64,000 bases of DNA from Aquabacterium sp. J223 (GCF_024666615.1 NZ_CP088297.1:310001-374000), one strand, 5' to 3'. Shown: positions 12,858 through 21,890, numbered from the stretch's first letter. Notes: a model not told the origin generated them from the letters alone. Translations and numbers: made by a program.

Positions 12858-13460
12858 ATGGACATCGACTACTACTTCGCGCCCCATTCCCCCTGGAGCT
12901 ACCTGGGCCACCAGCGCCTGTGGGACCTGGCCCGCGCACACCGGGCGACGCTGCACGTGCTGCCGGTGGACCTGGGCGGCAAGGTGTTCCCGGTGTCCGG
13001 CGGGCTGCCGCTGTCCAAGCGGGCGCCGCAACGCCAGGCCTACCGCCTGGTCGAGCTGCGCCGCTTCAGCGAGTGGCTGGGCCAGCCGCTGAACCCGCAG
13101 CCGCGCTTCTTCCCCGTGCAGCCCGACGACGCGGCCCGGCTCATCATCGCCGTCGACCTGCACGACGGCACCGACGCGGCCATGCGCTTCGCCGGCGCGG
13201 TGATGCGCGCGGTGTGGGTGCAGGAGCGCAACATCGCCGACGAGGCGACGCTGGCCGCGCTGCTGACCGAGCAGGACCTGCCGGCCCAGCGGCTGGAGCA
13301 GTCGCATTCGCAGCAGGTGCATGAGCGCTACGAAGCCGACACCCAGCGGGCCATCGACCTCGGCGTGTTCGGCGCGCCGAGTTACGTGATCGACGGCGAG
13401 ATCTTCTGGGGCCAGGACCGGCTCGACTTCGTCGAGCGGAAGTTGAGCCCCCGGCCGTAG
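12858..13460 (+). CDS. 2-hydroxychromene-2-carboxylate isomerase-like (GST kappa/DsbA fold)
   Basis: This 200-residue enzyme of the HCCA isomerase/GST-kappa family has a thioredoxin fold with a helical insertion. The active-site Ser is in HSPWSYLG (Ser11), and the C-terminal cis-Pro loop reads FGAPSYVIDGEIFWGQDRLDF. The prototype isomerises 2-hydroxychromene-2-carboxylate during naphthalene degradation using glutathione. No naphthalene genes are nearby, so the real substrate is open. The ATG follows no strong Shine-Dalgarno sequence, but the family signature begins at once. Monocistronic, with a palindromic repeat directly after the stop codon. Confidence 0.85.
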   Translation: MDIDYYFAPHSPWSYLGHQRLWDLARAHRATLHVLPVDLGGKVFPVSGGLPLSKRAPQRQAYRLVELRRFSEWLGQPLNPQPRFFPVQPDDAARLIIAVDLHDGTDAAMRFAGAVMRAVWVQERNIADEATLAALLTEQDLPAQRLEQSHSQQVHERYEADTQRAIDLGVFGAPSYVIDGEIFWGQDRLDFVERKLSPRP

Positions 13461-13578
13461 GCGGCCGCCCCCGCGGGGGCCACCACGACGGACCGGGGGA
13501 CCCGGATCCGTCGGGGCGCGCTAAGTGGCAGCCCGCCCCTGGTCGCCTGCGGCGACCCGTCCCCATGGGGACGAGTCC
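13461..13578 (-). repeat. Palindromic intergenic repeat, copy 1
   Basis: This repeat of about 118 bases is built of several nested palindromes: GCCCCCGCGGGGGC, a dyad around CCGGATCC, GGTCGCC-TGC-GGCGACC, and GTCCCCATGGGGAC. Read on the minus strand it aligns along its length with copy 2 at 20250-20363. It starts immediately after the isomerase stop and ends next to the stop of the convergent gene, so it may also act as a bidirectional terminator. No transposase or flanking duplication is visible. Confidence 0.75.
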
Positions 13579-13579
13579 T

Positions 13580-14116
13580 TCATGGCGTGCGCTGCCGGTC
13601 GGCCGCCGGGCTCAGCCGGTAGCCGAAGCGGCCCGGCATCTCGGCGAAGGGCAAGACCTGCGGCGCCGGCCAGCGGCCGGCGTCCAGCGCGTCGGACGCG
13701 GCCAGCGTGTCCAGCGAGAACAGCAGGCCGAAGCCGACGTCGGTGTGGAGGAACAGCCGGTCGGACTCGTCCAGCCAGCAGCCCTGCACCGTCGCCGGCC
13801 GGCCGGTGTGCGACCGCACGGTGCCGTCGGCCGCCAGGCGCCACACCCACGGCGCGGCTTCCAGCTCGACGTAGACCCGCTGCGGTCCGTTCTGGAAGTA
13901 CCAGGCGCCGTGCTCGTCGGCCTGGTAGTTGCGGCCGATGAAGTCGCACAGCCCCTCGTGCTGCAGGCGGCTGCCCTTGACCCGGGCGAAGGGGCCGGCC
14001 GCCTGCGTCGGGTCGTCGCGCAGGTACCAGTCGCCGCGCGCGTCCAGGCCCAGCCAGTCCCAGCAGTGCGGCACCTGGGGCCACTTCTTCAGCGCGGCTT
14101 CGACGATCGGGTCCAT
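13580..14116 (-). CDS. Conserved hypothetical protein
   Basis: This 178-residue soluble protein has no signal peptide or membrane segment. It is rich in Trp, Asp and Gly (WPQVPHCWDWLGLDARG, FIGRNYQADEHGAWYFQNGPQR, ELEAAPWVWRL) and reads like a beta-rich domain of the DUF2946-unrelated kind common in Burkholderiales. I recognise the family pattern but not a function. It stands alone, convergent with the isomerase across the repeat and divergent from the cache-domain gene. Confidence 0.7.
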   Translation of the reverse strand: MDPIVEAALKKWPQVPHCWDWLGLDARGDWYLRDDPTQAAGPFARVKGSRLQHEGLCDFIGRNYQADEHGAWYFQNGPQRVYVELEAAPWVWRLAADGTVRSHTGRPATVQGCWLDESDRLFLHTDVGFGLLFSLDTLAASDALDAGRWPAPQVLPFAEMPGRFGYRLSPAADRQRTP

Positions 14117-14235
14117 GGGCGCACTCTACGACCGAGTCGGTGAAACCGCACGGTCGTGGTGCTCCGTGGTGTCAATGGTCGCGCCGCGCGGCCGATATAC
14201 CGCAGACCCCCAACCCCCATGAAGGATTCGCCGTG

Positions 14236-14685
14236 ATGCATTGGAAGACCACCCTTGCCGCCGTTGTGCTGGCCTGCAACGCCACCGTGGCGACGGCGGA
14301 AACGATGGGCGACGGCAAGGCGCTGCTGGGTGCTGCCGTGGCCGAGCTGAAGACCAAGGGCCCCGACGCCGCGATCCAGGAGTTCAACAGCGGCGGCAAG
14401 TGGGTCAAGGGCAACATGTACGTCGTCATGGCCGACTTCACCGGCGTGATGCTCGTCCATTCGGCGAACCAGAAGATCGTCGGCAAGAACATGTTCGAGG
14501 TGAAGGACGCGACCGGCCGCCTGTTCGTGCAGGAAGCCATCAAGGCCGCCCAGTCGGGTGCCGGCGAGACCGCCATCCCGCTGCGCTGGATGAACCCGAC
14601 GACCAAGAAGATCGACTCCGGCCACATCATCGTCACCCGGGCTTCGGGCAAGGACGCCTACGTCGGCGCGGTGTACTTCGAGTAA
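14236..14685 (+). CDS. Secreted single cache-domain protein
   Basis: This 149-residue protein has a cleavable signal peptide (residues 1-21, ending TATAE-like ATAE) and one sCache domain: ALLGAAVAELKTKGPDAAI, YVVMADFTGVMLVHSANQKIVGKN, DATGRLFVQEAI, and SGHIIVTRASGKDAYVGAVYF. Cache domains bind small ligands such as organic acids, usually within receptors; here the domain is free in the periplasm. ATG 14236 is preferred over the adjoining GTG 14233. A chemoreceptor gene begins 45 bases downstream on the same strand, suggesting that the protein presents a ligand to that receptor. Confidence 0.82.
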   Translation: MHWKTTLAAVVLACNATVATAETMGDGKALLGAAVAELKTKGPDAAIQEFNSGGKWVKGNMYVVMADFTGVMLVHSANQKIVGKNMFEVKDATGRLFVQEAIKAAQSGAGETAIPLRWMNPTTKKIDSGHIIVTRASGKDAYVGAVYFE

Positions 14686-14730
14686 GCCGTCCGCGGCGTC
14701 CACCTTCACCTTGGCACCGAGGAGCCGGCC

Positions 14731-16290
14731 TTGCAATTGTTCGACAACCTTTCGCTGCGGCTGAAGCTGTTGTTGGTGCCCGCGTTCTGCCTGGCCTGTC
14801 TGGTCGGCACGGCGGCGCTGGGCCTGTGGGGGCTGTCCCGTCACGGCCAGGCGCTCACGCTGGTCAGCGAGCAGCGCCTGCCCAGCTATGCCTTCACGTC
14901 GAAGCTGGAGTCCGACCTGCGCGACCTGAACGGACTGGTCAACCAGTCCCTGGTGTTCGAAGCGCTGGAATACGAGGCCAAGCTCATCCAGGCGATCGAC
15001 CGCCGGGTCGGCCAGTTGGGCGGTGACATGTCCAAGGCGCTGGAACAGCGCATCGAGCAGACCGGCGCCGGCGACGAGCGCCAGGCGCTGGAGGCCATGG
15101 CCAAGGCCCTGGGCGCCTACCGCCGCTACGTGACCGACACCCTGGACATCAAGTCCTCCGGGCTGCCGACGGCCGCGACGTTCTTCAGCGCCGCCAGCGC
15201 GGAGTACGAGAAGCTGCTGACGCTGGTGTCACAGGTCAGCGCCGGGCAGTTGCGGCAGACCGCCGCCGACGTCTCCCAGGCCCAGGCCGAGGGGCGGCGG
15301 GTGGAGTGGGTGCTCAGCGTGACGGCACTGCTCACGGTGGTCGTCGCGCTGGCCGGCAGCCTGCTGCTGGTGCGCGCCATGCTGCGCCGCCTGACGGCGT
15401 TGAGCGCGTCGATGCAGGCGCTGGCCTCGGGCGACCTGACGGCCTCGGTGACGGCGGCCGGCCAGGACGAGATCGGGGCCTTGATGCGCGACACCGAAGC
15501 GGTGCGGCAGGGCCTGGCCCAGTCGCTGCGCACGGTGCAGCAGGCGTCCGAGGCGGTGCGGCTGGCGGCAGAGGAAATCGAGGCCGGCACGGCCGACCTC
15601 GGCGCGCGAACGGAAGCGGCCTCCGCATCGCTGCAGGAGACCAGCGGTGCGATGAACCAGCTGGCGAGCGCCGTCAACGGCCATGCAGGCACCGCGGAGC
15701 AGGTGGCCGACAGCGCGCAGCAGGCCGCGCAGCATGCCCGCGACGGCGGCGCCATGGTCGAGCAGGTGGTGCAGACGATGGCCGACATCAGCATCGCCAG
15801 CAAGCGGATCGCCGAGATCACCGGCGTCATCGACGGCATCGCCTTCCAGACGAACATCCTGGCGCTCAACGCCGCCGTGGAAGCCGCGCGGGCCGGCGAG
15901 CAAGGCCGGGGATTCGCCGTCGTGGCGGGCGAGGTGCGCACGCTGGCCCAACGGTCGGCGTCGGCGGCCAAGGAGATCAGCGGCCTGATCAAGGACTCCG
16001 CCGCCCATGTCGAGTCGGGCAGCCGGCTGGTCGGCCAGGCCGGCAGCGCGATCACGCAACTGGTGGATCAGGTCAGCGACGTGTCGGGGCGCGTGGTGCA
16101 CATCCGCGAAGCCATGCTGCAGCAGCGCAGCGACATCGGCGAGATCAACGGCAACCTGAACGGCCTGGACGGCTCGACCCAGCAGAACGCCGCCATGGTG
16201 GAGCAGGCCGGTGCCGCCTCCACCGCGCTGAAGCAGCAGGCCGATCGCCTGGCCTGCGCCGTCCAGCGCTTCAAGCTGGCGCCGACCTGA
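14731..16290 (+). CDS. Methyl-accepting chemotaxis protein
   Basis: This 519-residue receptor starts at TTG 14731 behind GAGGAG. TM1 is at about 13-33, followed by a four-helix periplasmic sensor (about 35-188), TM2 at about 193-215, a HAMP domain (about 216-268), and a cytoplasmic signalling domain. The CheA/CheW-binding tip contains [20 protein letters not shown], followed by [11 protein letters not shown]. The C-terminus lacks the NWETF-type CheR tether. It is preceded by a free cache protein, and no che genes lie nearby. The last 20 bases overlap the convergent YheT-like gene. Ligand unknown. Confidence 0.93.
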   Translation: MQLFDNLSLRLKLLLVPAFCLACLVGTAALGLWGLSRHGQALTLVSEQRLPSYAFTSKLESDLRDLNGLVNQSLVFEALEYEAKLIQAIDRRVGQLGGDMSKALEQRIEQTGAGDERQALEAMAKALGAYRRYVTDTLDIKSSGLPTAATFFSAASAEYEKLLTLVSQVSAGQLRQTAADVSQAQAEGRRVEWVLSVTALLTVVVALAGSLLLVRAMLRRLTALSASMQALASGDLTASVTAAGQDEIGALMRDTEAVRQGLAQSLRTVQQASEAVRLAAEEIEAGTADLGARTEAASASLQETSGAMNQLASAVNGHAGTAEQVADSAQQAAQHARDGGAMVEQVVQTMADISIASKRIAEITGVIDGIAFQTNILALNAAVEAARAGEQGRGFAVVAGEVRTLAQRSASAAKEISGLIKDSAAHVESGSRLVGQAGSAITQLVDQVSDVSGRVVHIREAMLQQRSDIGEINGNLNGLDGSTQQNAAMVEQAGAASTALKQQADRLACAVQRFKLAPT

Positions 16291-17305
16291 GCGGCACGGC
16301 GGCCGGACCGGGCGCCGCCCCGGCCTGTTCGGCCAGCCACGCCGTCACCGCCTGCGGCAACGTCACCAGATGCCCCGGCGGCCAGCCGCCGGGGAAGCCG
16401 ACGTGCCCGCCATGCGCCGGCTGCCACAGCGTCACGTGGCGTCCCACCTCGTGCGGCCGCGGCAGCGAGGCGGCGGGGATGAAGGGATCGTTGAGCGGGT
16501 TGAGCAGCAGCGCCGGCAGCCGGATGTCGGCCAGCCGCGGTTTGGACGACGCGCGCGTCCAGTAGTCGTCGACCCCGCCGAAGCCGTGCAGCGGCGCGGT
16601 GAACACGTCGTCGAACTCGTACAGGGTGCGCGCGCGGCGCAGCCGCTCGAGGTCGAACAGCCCCGGGTGCTGCCGCCACTTGGCCACCGCCTTGGGCTTC
16701 ATGGTGTGCAGGAAGAGGCGGGTGTAGACCTGCCGGTTGAAGCCGCGGCCGATGGCATGGCCGCCGGGCGCCATGTCCACCGGCGCGCACACCGCCGCCA
16801 GCGCGGCGACGGTGGCGCGGCCGCCGTCGCCGGCCTCCTCGGCCCAGCGCAGCAGCGCATTGCCGCCCAGCGACACGCCCACCGCGAGCACCGGCCGCCG
16901 CCGGTCCTGGCGCAGCCGCTGCAGCATCCAGCCCACCTCTTCGAAGTCGCCGCAGTGGTAGGCGCGCGGCGCCAGGTTGAGCTCGCCCGAACAGCCGCGG
17001 AAGTGCGGCAGCGCGAAGTCCCAGCCCAACGCGGTCGCCGTGGCGGCGAAGGCCTGCGCGTAGTGGCTGGACGAGGAGCCCTCGAGCCCGTGGAACAGCA
17101 CCAGCAGCGGCGGCTCGTCGCCACCGTCGGCCGCCGGCCGAGGGGCGCTGCAGCGGTCCACGTCGACGAAGTCGCCGTCCGGCGTGGTCCAGCGCTCGCG
17201 CCGCAGGCGAGGCGCCGGCCCGGCGTGGCGGCGCGACCACAGCGCCGGCCAGATGGTCTGCAACTGGCCGCCGATCAGCCAGCGGGGGGCGCGGTACCGC
17301 TCCAT
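16271..17305 (-). CDS. YheT-family alpha/beta hydrolase
   Basis: This 344-residue protein starts at [18 protein letters not shown], the conserved opening of the YheT/EMB8 family. The oxyanion segment [14 protein letters not shown], the nucleophile elbow GVSLGGN (Ser145), the acid loop NPLNDPFIP and the catalytic His in GGHVGFPGG complete an intact triad. The family hydrolyses esters of unknown physiology. It ends in a 20-base overlap with the chemoreceptor gene and starts 22 bases after the NTF2-like gene on the same strand, so it may share the purU transcript. Confidence 0.88.
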   Translation of the reverse strand: MERYRAPRWLIGGQLQTIWPALWSRRHAGPAPRLRRERWTTPDGDFVDVDRCSAPRPAADGGDEPPLLVLFHGLEGSSSSHYAQAFAATATALGWDFALPHFRGCSGELNLAPRAYHCGDFEEVGWMLQRLRQDRRRPVLAVGVSLGGNALLRWAEEAGDGGRATVAALAAVCAPVDMAPGGHAIGRGFNRQVYTRLFLHTMKPKAVAKWRQHPGLFDLERLRRARTLYEFDDVFTAPLHGFGGVDDYWTRASSKPRLADIRLPALLLNPLNDPFIPAASLPRPHEVGRHVTLWQPAHGGHVGFPGGWPPGHLVTLPQAVTAWLAEQAGAAPGPAAVPLRSAPA

Positions 17306-17327
17306 GCGCAGTGTGGCGCGGCGTCCT

Positions 17328-17783
17328 TCAGTGCAGGACCGAGGGCGCGGGCTCGCCGATCTCCGGCAGTTCGGTCGCCATGGCCGGGCTGGCATGGTGG
17401 GCCAGCAGGCGCCAGCCCTGGTCGGTCTTGAGGTAGACGTTGGTGGCCGCCACCCAGGCCGGCTCGCGGGCCTCGGCCGGACCGATCTCCACCCGCACCA
17501 GCAGGTGGTGCACCGCGAAGGAGGGCTGGCTGACGCGGCGCACCTTGTCGCCCTGCACCGGGATGCCGCCATTGGCGAACACCGACTCGAAGCCGGCGCG
17601 GATGGCGTGGTGGCCGACCAGCCGCGGGCCGCCGGGCAGCACGCAGGCCACGTCCTCGTCGTCGGCCCACACCGCCATCAGCTTGTCCAGGTCGGCCTGC
17701 TGCAGCGCCTCGTAGAACTGCGCCTCGATGTCGTCGGGCGACGCGAACAGCGCGGCCTGCGGCGGCGGGCGGCGAGCCGTCAC
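17328..17783 (-). CDS. NTF2-like (SnoaL/DUF4440-type) protein
   Basis: This 151-residue NTF2-fold protein contains ASPDDIEAQFYEALQQADLDKLMAVWADDEDV, GPRLVGHHAIRAGFESVF, and TNVYLKTDQGWRLLAHHAS. No catalytic set is obvious, so it may bind a small molecule. GTG 17783 is the start because it overlaps the purU stop in the classic GTGA arrangement, which implies translational coupling. Function unknown; the tight link to purU hints at one-carbon or purine metabolism. Confidence 0.8.
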   Translation of the reverse strand: MTARRPPPQAALFASPDDIEAQFYEALQQADLDKLMAVWADDEDVACVLPGGPRLVGHHAIRAGFESVFANGGIPVQGDKVRRVSQPSFAVHHLLVRVEIGPAEAREPAWVAATNVYLKTDQGWRLLAHHASPAMATELPEIGEPAPSVLH

Positions 17784-18676
17784 CGGAACACCACGCACTT
17801 GTGGCCGTTCATGAGGACCCGGTGCTCGACGTGCCAGCGCACGGCGCGGGCCAGCACCACGCACTCGATGTCGCGGCCGACGGCGGTGAAGTCCTCGGCG
17901 CTGAGGGTGTGGTCCACCCGCTCGACGTCCTGCTCGATGATCGGGCCCTCGTCGAGCTCGGCGGTGACGTAGTGCGCGGTGGCGCCGATCAGCTTGACCC
18001 CGCGCGCGTGCGCCTGGAAGTACGGCTTCGCGCCCTTGAAGCTGGGCAGGAAGCTGTGGTGGATGTTGATGGCGCGGCCCTTGAGCTGCGCGCAGAACTC
18101 GGCGCTGAGGATCTGCATGTAGCGCGCCAGCACCACCAGGTCGATGCGTTCGCGTTCGACCAGCGCCATCACCTGCTGCTCCTGGGCGCGCTTGGCCTCG
18201 GCGTCGACGGCGGCATCGCCCGTCTTCTTCAACGGCAGGTGGTGGAAGGGAATGCCGTAGCCCGCGGCCAGTTCGGCGTAGTCCGGGTGGTTGGAGACGA
18301 TGGCCGGGATGTCCACCGGCAGCTGGCCCGAGCGCCAGCGGAACAGCAGGTCGTTCAGGCAGTGGCCGTGCTGGCTGACCATCAGCAGCAGGCGCGGCCG
18401 GTCGCCCACCGCGTGGAAGGCGAGGTCCATGCGGTGCTGGCCACGCGCATGGGCGAACAGCGTCTGCAGCGTCGCCACCGTGGACAAATGCTCGGGCGCC
18501 TGGAAATGCACCCGCATGAAGAACAGGCCGGTTGCATCCGCACCGTCCAGGTCGCCGTACTGCTGGGAGTCGATGATGTTGCAGCCGGCCTGGTAGAGCA
18601 GGCCGCTGACGGTGTAGACGATGCCCTTGGCGTCGGGACAGGAGAGGGTGAGGATGAACTCGTTGTGGCGCGGCAT
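17780..18676 (-). CDS. purU: Formyltetrahydrofolate deformylase
   Basis: PurU hydrolyses 10-formyl-THF to formate and THF, balancing one-carbon pools. The 298 residues comprise an N-terminal ACT domain (about 5-85, FILTLSCPDAKGIVYTVSGLL) and a formyltransferase-like domain with NHPDY, the catalytic NIHHSFLPSFKG and AHYVTAELDEGPII. The length matches the family (about 280-300). ATG 18676 has AAGGAT upstream; an in-frame ATG 14 codons earlier is less likely. Its TGA overlaps the GTG of the NTF2-like gene. Confidence 0.95.
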   Translation of the reverse strand: MPRHNEFILTLSCPDAKGIVYTVSGLLYQAGCNIIDSQQYGDLDGADATGLFFMRVHFQAPEHLSTVATLQTLFAHARGQHRMDLAFHAVGDRPRLLLMVSQHGHCLNDLLFRWRSGQLPVDIPAIVSNHPDYAELAAGYGIPFHHLPLKKTGDAAVDAEAKRAQEQQVMALVERERIDLVVLARYMQILSAEFCAQLKGRAINIHHSFLPSFKGAKPYFQAHARGVKLIGATAHYVTAELDEGPIIEQDVERVDHTLSAEDFTAVGRDIECVVLARAVRWHVEHRVLMNGHKCVVFR

Positions 18677-18788
18677 GGACGGCGATCCTTGCCCGGGATT
18701 GTAGGGATCCGACATCATGGGGCTGCACACCGCGGAGTCGATCCGCCTGCCGTCCAGCCCGGGCGCCCCGCGCCGCCGTGAAAGACCG

Positions 18789-19466
18789 ATGAAGACCGAC
18801 CACGACGCCTGGCCCCAGAAGAGCCACGACCTGTCGCAGCTGCTGGCGCGCACCGCGCTCGGCGACCGCGTGGCCTTCGCCTCGCTGTACCGCCGCACCA
18901 GCGGCCACCTGCTGGCGGTGGTGCTGCGCATCCAGCGCGACCGCGCGCTGGCCGAGGAGCTGCTGCAGGAGGTCTACGTCAGCGTGTGGAAGGCGGCCGG
19001 CGGCTTCGACGCCGCGCAGAGCCAGCCGCTGACCTGGCTGACCAGCATCGCCCGCAACCGCGCGATCGACAGCCTGCGCCGCGCGGCCACGCAGCCGCAG
19101 ACGGTGAGCGCCACCCGCGACGAGGACGATGAACGGCCCGACGAAAGCGAGGCGCGGGCCGACGGCGCCCCCGGTCCCGCCGAGCTGCTCGACCGCGCCA
19201 GCGAGGCCCGTCAGCTGGCGCTGTGCATGCAGGACCTGAGCGCCGTGCAACGCCAGAGCGTGGCGCTGGCCTTCTTCGACGGCCTGTCGCATGCCGAGGT
19301 GGCCGAGCACCTGCGGCAGCCGCTGGGCACGGTGAAGTCCTGGGTGCGGCGCGCGCTGATCTCGCTGCGCGCCTGCCTGGAGCGCGCGGTCCAGCGCGAG
19401 CAGCAGGGCCCACCGACGGCCGGCGCCGGCGACGCACTCCACCGGGCCAAGGCCCAGAAGGCATAG
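18789..19466 (+). CDS. ECF-type RNA polymerase sigma factor (SigK-like)
   Basis: This 225-residue sigma factor has region 2 at about 30-95 (ALGDRVAFASLYRRT, AEELLQEVYVSVWKAAGGFD, LTWLTSIARNRAIDSLRR), an acidic linker, and region 4 at about 160-210 (LSAVQRQSVALAFFDGLSHAEVAEHL, PLGTVKSWVRRALISLR). A Gly/Ala-rich tail follows. The ATG is chosen for its position; the 24-codon upstream extension looks non-conserved. A cognate anti-sigma gene follows after 63 bases. Such pairs usually answer oxidative or envelope stress. The target regulon is unknown. Confidence 0.93.
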   Translation: MKTDHDAWPQKSHDLSQLLARTALGDRVAFASLYRRTSGHLLAVVLRIQRDRALAEELLQEVYVSVWKAAGGFDAAQSQPLTWLTSIARNRAIDSLRRAATQPQTVSATRDEDDERPDESEARADGAPGPAELLDRASEARQLALCMQDLSAVQRQSVALAFFDGLSHAEVAEHLRQPLGTVKSWVRRALISLRACLERAVQREQQGPPTAGAGDALHRAKAQKA

Positions 19467-19529
19467 ACATGACGCCCGCACGTTCACCGTCTTTCGCCGC
19501 GCGGCCCGTGACGGCCTGGGGCCGTTGAG

Positions 19530-20228
19530 ATGGACTACGCCCGTCCCGAACTCATCGAGGCCCTGGCCTCCCAGTACGTGGCCGGCACGCTGCGCGGGCG
19601 GGCCCGGCGGCGCTTCGAGTCGCTGCTGCAGGCCCACCCCGCCCTGCGCCAGGCGGTGTCGCGCTGGAACGACTGGCTGATGCCGCTGACCGTGGCGCTG
19701 CCACCGGTCGAGCCGTCGGACGCGGTGTGGGACGGCATCGAGCGCCGGTTGTGGCCGAAGGCCGTCGTCGCGCCGCCGCCCTGGTGGCAACGCCTCACGC
19801 TGTGGCGAGGGGTGTCGGCGGTGGCCGGCCTGGCGGTGCTGGTGCTGGCCGGCCTGCTCGCCCGGCCCCAGGAGACGCAGGCCCCGATCGTCGTGGTGTT
19901 GCAGGGCACCGGCACCGCGGCCGCGTCGCCGGCCTTCGTCGCCAGCCTGAGCGCCGACGGCCGTGCTCTGGTCACCCGACCGGTCCAGCCGGTGGCGATG
20001 CCGCAGGACCAGGTGCTGGAACTGTGGTCGGTGCCGGCGCAGGGCGCACCGCGTTCGCTGGGGTTGATCTCGCCGCAGGGCCTGACGGTGGTGCCGCGTC
20101 GGCTGCTGGGCGATGCGGTGGCCAAGGGCGAGACGGCCGCCTTGGCGGTGACGGTGGAACCGCCCGGCGGTGCCGCCAGCCCGCAGGCGCACGGGCCGAT
20201 CGTCTACCTCGGCAAGCTGCAGCTATGA
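19530..20228 (+). CDS. Anti-sigma factor (RskA-like)
   Basis: This 232-residue protein has an N-terminal cytoplasmic anti-sigma helix region (about 1-85, LIEALASQYVAGTLRGRARRRFE), a single TM helix (about 94-110, VSAVAGLAVLVLAGLLA), and a periplasmic RskA C-terminal domain (VVVLQ, DQVLELWSVPAQGAPRSLGLI, VEPPGG). It therefore holds the preceding sigma factor at the membrane. No HXXXCXXC zinc motif is present, so the family's metal-free type is likely. It follows the sigma gene and is followed by a palindromic repeat. Confidence 0.92.
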   Translation: MDYARPELIEALASQYVAGTLRGRARRRFESLLQAHPALRQAVSRWNDWLMPLTVALPPVEPSDAVWDGIERRLWPKAVVAPPPWWQRLTLWRGVSAVAGLAVLVLAGLLARPQETQAPIVVVLQGTGTAAASPAFVASLSADGRALVTRPVQPVAMPQDQVLELWSVPAQGAPRSLGLISPQGLTVVPRRLLGDAVAKGETAALAVTVEPPGGAASPQAHGPIVYLGKLQL

Positions 20229-20249
20229 AGCGGAACCGCAGCCAGTTCA

Positions 20250-20363
20250 AGCCCCAAGGGGGACAGGTCGCCGCAGGCGACCAGGGGGCGGGCTCTGCCG
20301 TAGTGAGCCCGAACGGATCCGGGTCCCCCGGTCCGTTTGGGTAGCCCCTCGGGGGCGGCCGCC
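20250..20363 (+). repeat. Palindromic intergenic repeat, copy 2
   Basis: It aligns with the reverse complement of 13461-13578. Shared landmarks in order are GGTCGCC-GCA-GGCGACC, CAGGGG-CGGGCT, the CGGATCCGGGTCCCCCGGTC core, and a GCCCC-GGGGGCGGCCGCC end. Several internal hairpins are possible. It lies between the anti-sigma gene and the convergent tRNA-Arg gene. No transposase-related sequence is present. Confidence 0.75.
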
Positions 20364-20387
20364 AGACGGCCGGGGTCAACAGTTCAA

Positions 20388-20463
20388 TGGCGCGCCCGGC
20401 TGGGATCGAACCAGCGACCCTTGGCTTCGGAGGCCAATACTCTATCCACTGAGCTACGGGCGC
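20388..20463 (-). tRNA. tRNA-Arg (anticodon CCG)
   Basis: This is a complete 76-nt cloverleaf on the minus strand. The acceptor stem is GCGCCCG/CGGGCGC, with a D arm GCTC...GAGT, anticodon stem TTGGC/GCCAA with loop CTCCGAA (anticodon CCG), T arm GCTGG-TTCGATC-CCAGC, discriminator G and an encoded CCA end. It reads CGG codons, frequent in this GC-rich genome. A palindromic repeat flanks its 3' side; no integrase or attachment-site duplication is seen. Confidence 0.97.
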
Positions 20464-20536
20464 GCGAAGCGGCGCATTGTACGCAGGCTGTGCGCAGGCG
20501 CCCCCCGCGGCCGCCGGCCGCTGCCATCATCGGCCC

Positions 20537-21853
20537 ATGCCCTTCGTCCCGCCCCTTCCCGCCACCGTCGCTGCCGACCCGGCCGGCTTCCTTCGCACGA
20601 TGTTCCAGGCCGCGGTGGAACGCGCGATGCCGCAGCGGGTGCTGCCGTCGCACCTGCCGCCTCCGCCACGCGGCCGCACGCTGGTGATCGGCGCCGGCAA
20701 GGCCGGCGGCGCGATGGCGGCGGCGGTCGACGCGCTGTGGCCGGCCGAGGCGCCGTTGTCGGGCCTGGTCATCACCCGCTACGGCCACGTGCCGCCCGCC
20801 TACCGGGCCGCGCCGGGCCGCATCGAGGTGGTCGAGGCCGCGCATCCGGTGCCCGATGCCGCCGGGCTGGCGGCCAGCCAGCGGCTGCTGTCCATGACAC
20901 ACGGCCTCACGGCACACGACCTGGTGCTGTGCCTCATCTCCGGCGGCGGGTCGTCGCTGCTCACCGTGCCGGCCGAGGGCCTGACGCTCGCCGACAAGCA
21001 GCGCGTCAACCAGCAGTTGCTGGCCAGCGGCGCCGCCATCGACGAGATGAACTGCGTGCGCAAGCACCTGTCGGCGATCAAGGGCGGCCGGCTGGCGGCG
21101 CGCTGCGCCCCGGCGCAGGTGCTGACGCTGCTGATCTCCGACGTGCCGGGCGACGACCCGGCCGTCATCGCCAGCGGCCCGACGGTGCCGGACCCGACCA
21201 CCTGCGCCGATGCGCTGGCGGTCGTGGACCGGCACGGCATCGACTTGCCACCCGCCGCGCGAGCGGCCTTGTCCGAGGGCCGCTGGGAATCGCCCAAGCC
21301 CGGCGACCCGCGGCTGGCCGGCCAGCAGGTGCGCGTGGTCGCCACGCCGCGCGCCAGCCTGCAGGCCGCGGCGGAACTGGCGCAGCGGCACGGTCTGGCA
21401 GCGCATGTGCTGGGCGACGACCTGGAGGGCGAATCGCGGCAGGTCGGCGCACTGCACGCCGCCATGGCGCGGTCGGTCCGCCGGCATGGCACGCCGTTCG
21501 CGGCGCCCTGCGTGCTGCTGTCCGGCGGCGAGACCACCGTGACGGTGAAGCGGGCCGGCGGCCGCGGCGGCCGGGCCGGCGAGTTCGCGCTCGGCTGCCT
21601 GCAGGGCCTGGCCGGCGAACCCGGCGTGTGGGCCCTGGCCGCCGACACCGACGGCATCGACGGCAGCGAAGGCAACGCCGGTGCGCTGGTGAGGCCGGAC
21701 AGCGCCGACCGTGCCGCGGCCCTGGGGCTGTCGCTGCGCGACCACCTCGACCGGCACGACAGCTACGGCTGGTTCCAGCGCCTGGACGACCTGGTCGACA
21801 CCGGCCCCACCTTCACCAACGTGAACGACTTCCGCGCGCTGCTGATCGCGTGA
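20537..21853 (+). CDS. Glycerate 2-kinase / hydroxypyruvate reductase family (MOFRL)
   Basis: This 438-residue protein is of the DUF4147/MOFRL glycerate-kinase family (TtuD/GckA). The N-terminal domain has VIGAGKAGGAMA, ITRYGHVPP, EAAHPVPDAAG and LISGGGSSLL; the C-terminal MOFRL domain has LSGGETTVTV, RGGRAGEFAL and ADTDGIDGSEGNAGA. It phosphorylates glycerate to 2-phosphoglycerate and often acts in tartrate, glyoxylate or serine-cycle metabolism. It stands alone here, so its pathway cannot be read from context. The ATG at 20537 fits the family start. Confidence 0.92.
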   Translation: MPFVPPLPATVAADPAGFLRTMFQAAVERAMPQRVLPSHLPPPPRGRTLVIGAGKAGGAMAAAVDALWPAEAPLSGLVITRYGHVPPAYRAAPGRIEVVEAAHPVPDAAGLAASQRLLSMTHGLTAHDLVLCLISGGGSSLLTVPAEGLTLADKQRVNQQLLASGAAIDEMNCVRKHLSAIKGGRLAARCAPAQVLTLLISDVPGDDPAVIASGPTVPDPTTCADALAVVDRHGIDLPPAARAALSEGRWESPKPGDPRLAGQQVRVVATPRASLQAAAELAQRHGLAAHVLGDDLEGESRQVGALHAAMARSVRRHGTPFAAPCVLLSGGETTVTVKRAGGRGGRAGEFALGCLQGLAGEPGVWALAADTDGIDGSEGNAGALVRPDSADRAAALGLSLRDHLDRHDSYGWFQRLDDLVDTGPTFTNVNDFRALLIA

Positions 21854-21890
21854 ACGCGCGCTCGCGGCTCGCGTTCAGGCGGTCGGCCTT

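Noticed and set aside
20388-20463. tRNA-Arg as an integration site
   Set aside because: Neither side carries an integrase or a duplicated tRNA 3' end, and the flanking genes are housekeeping.
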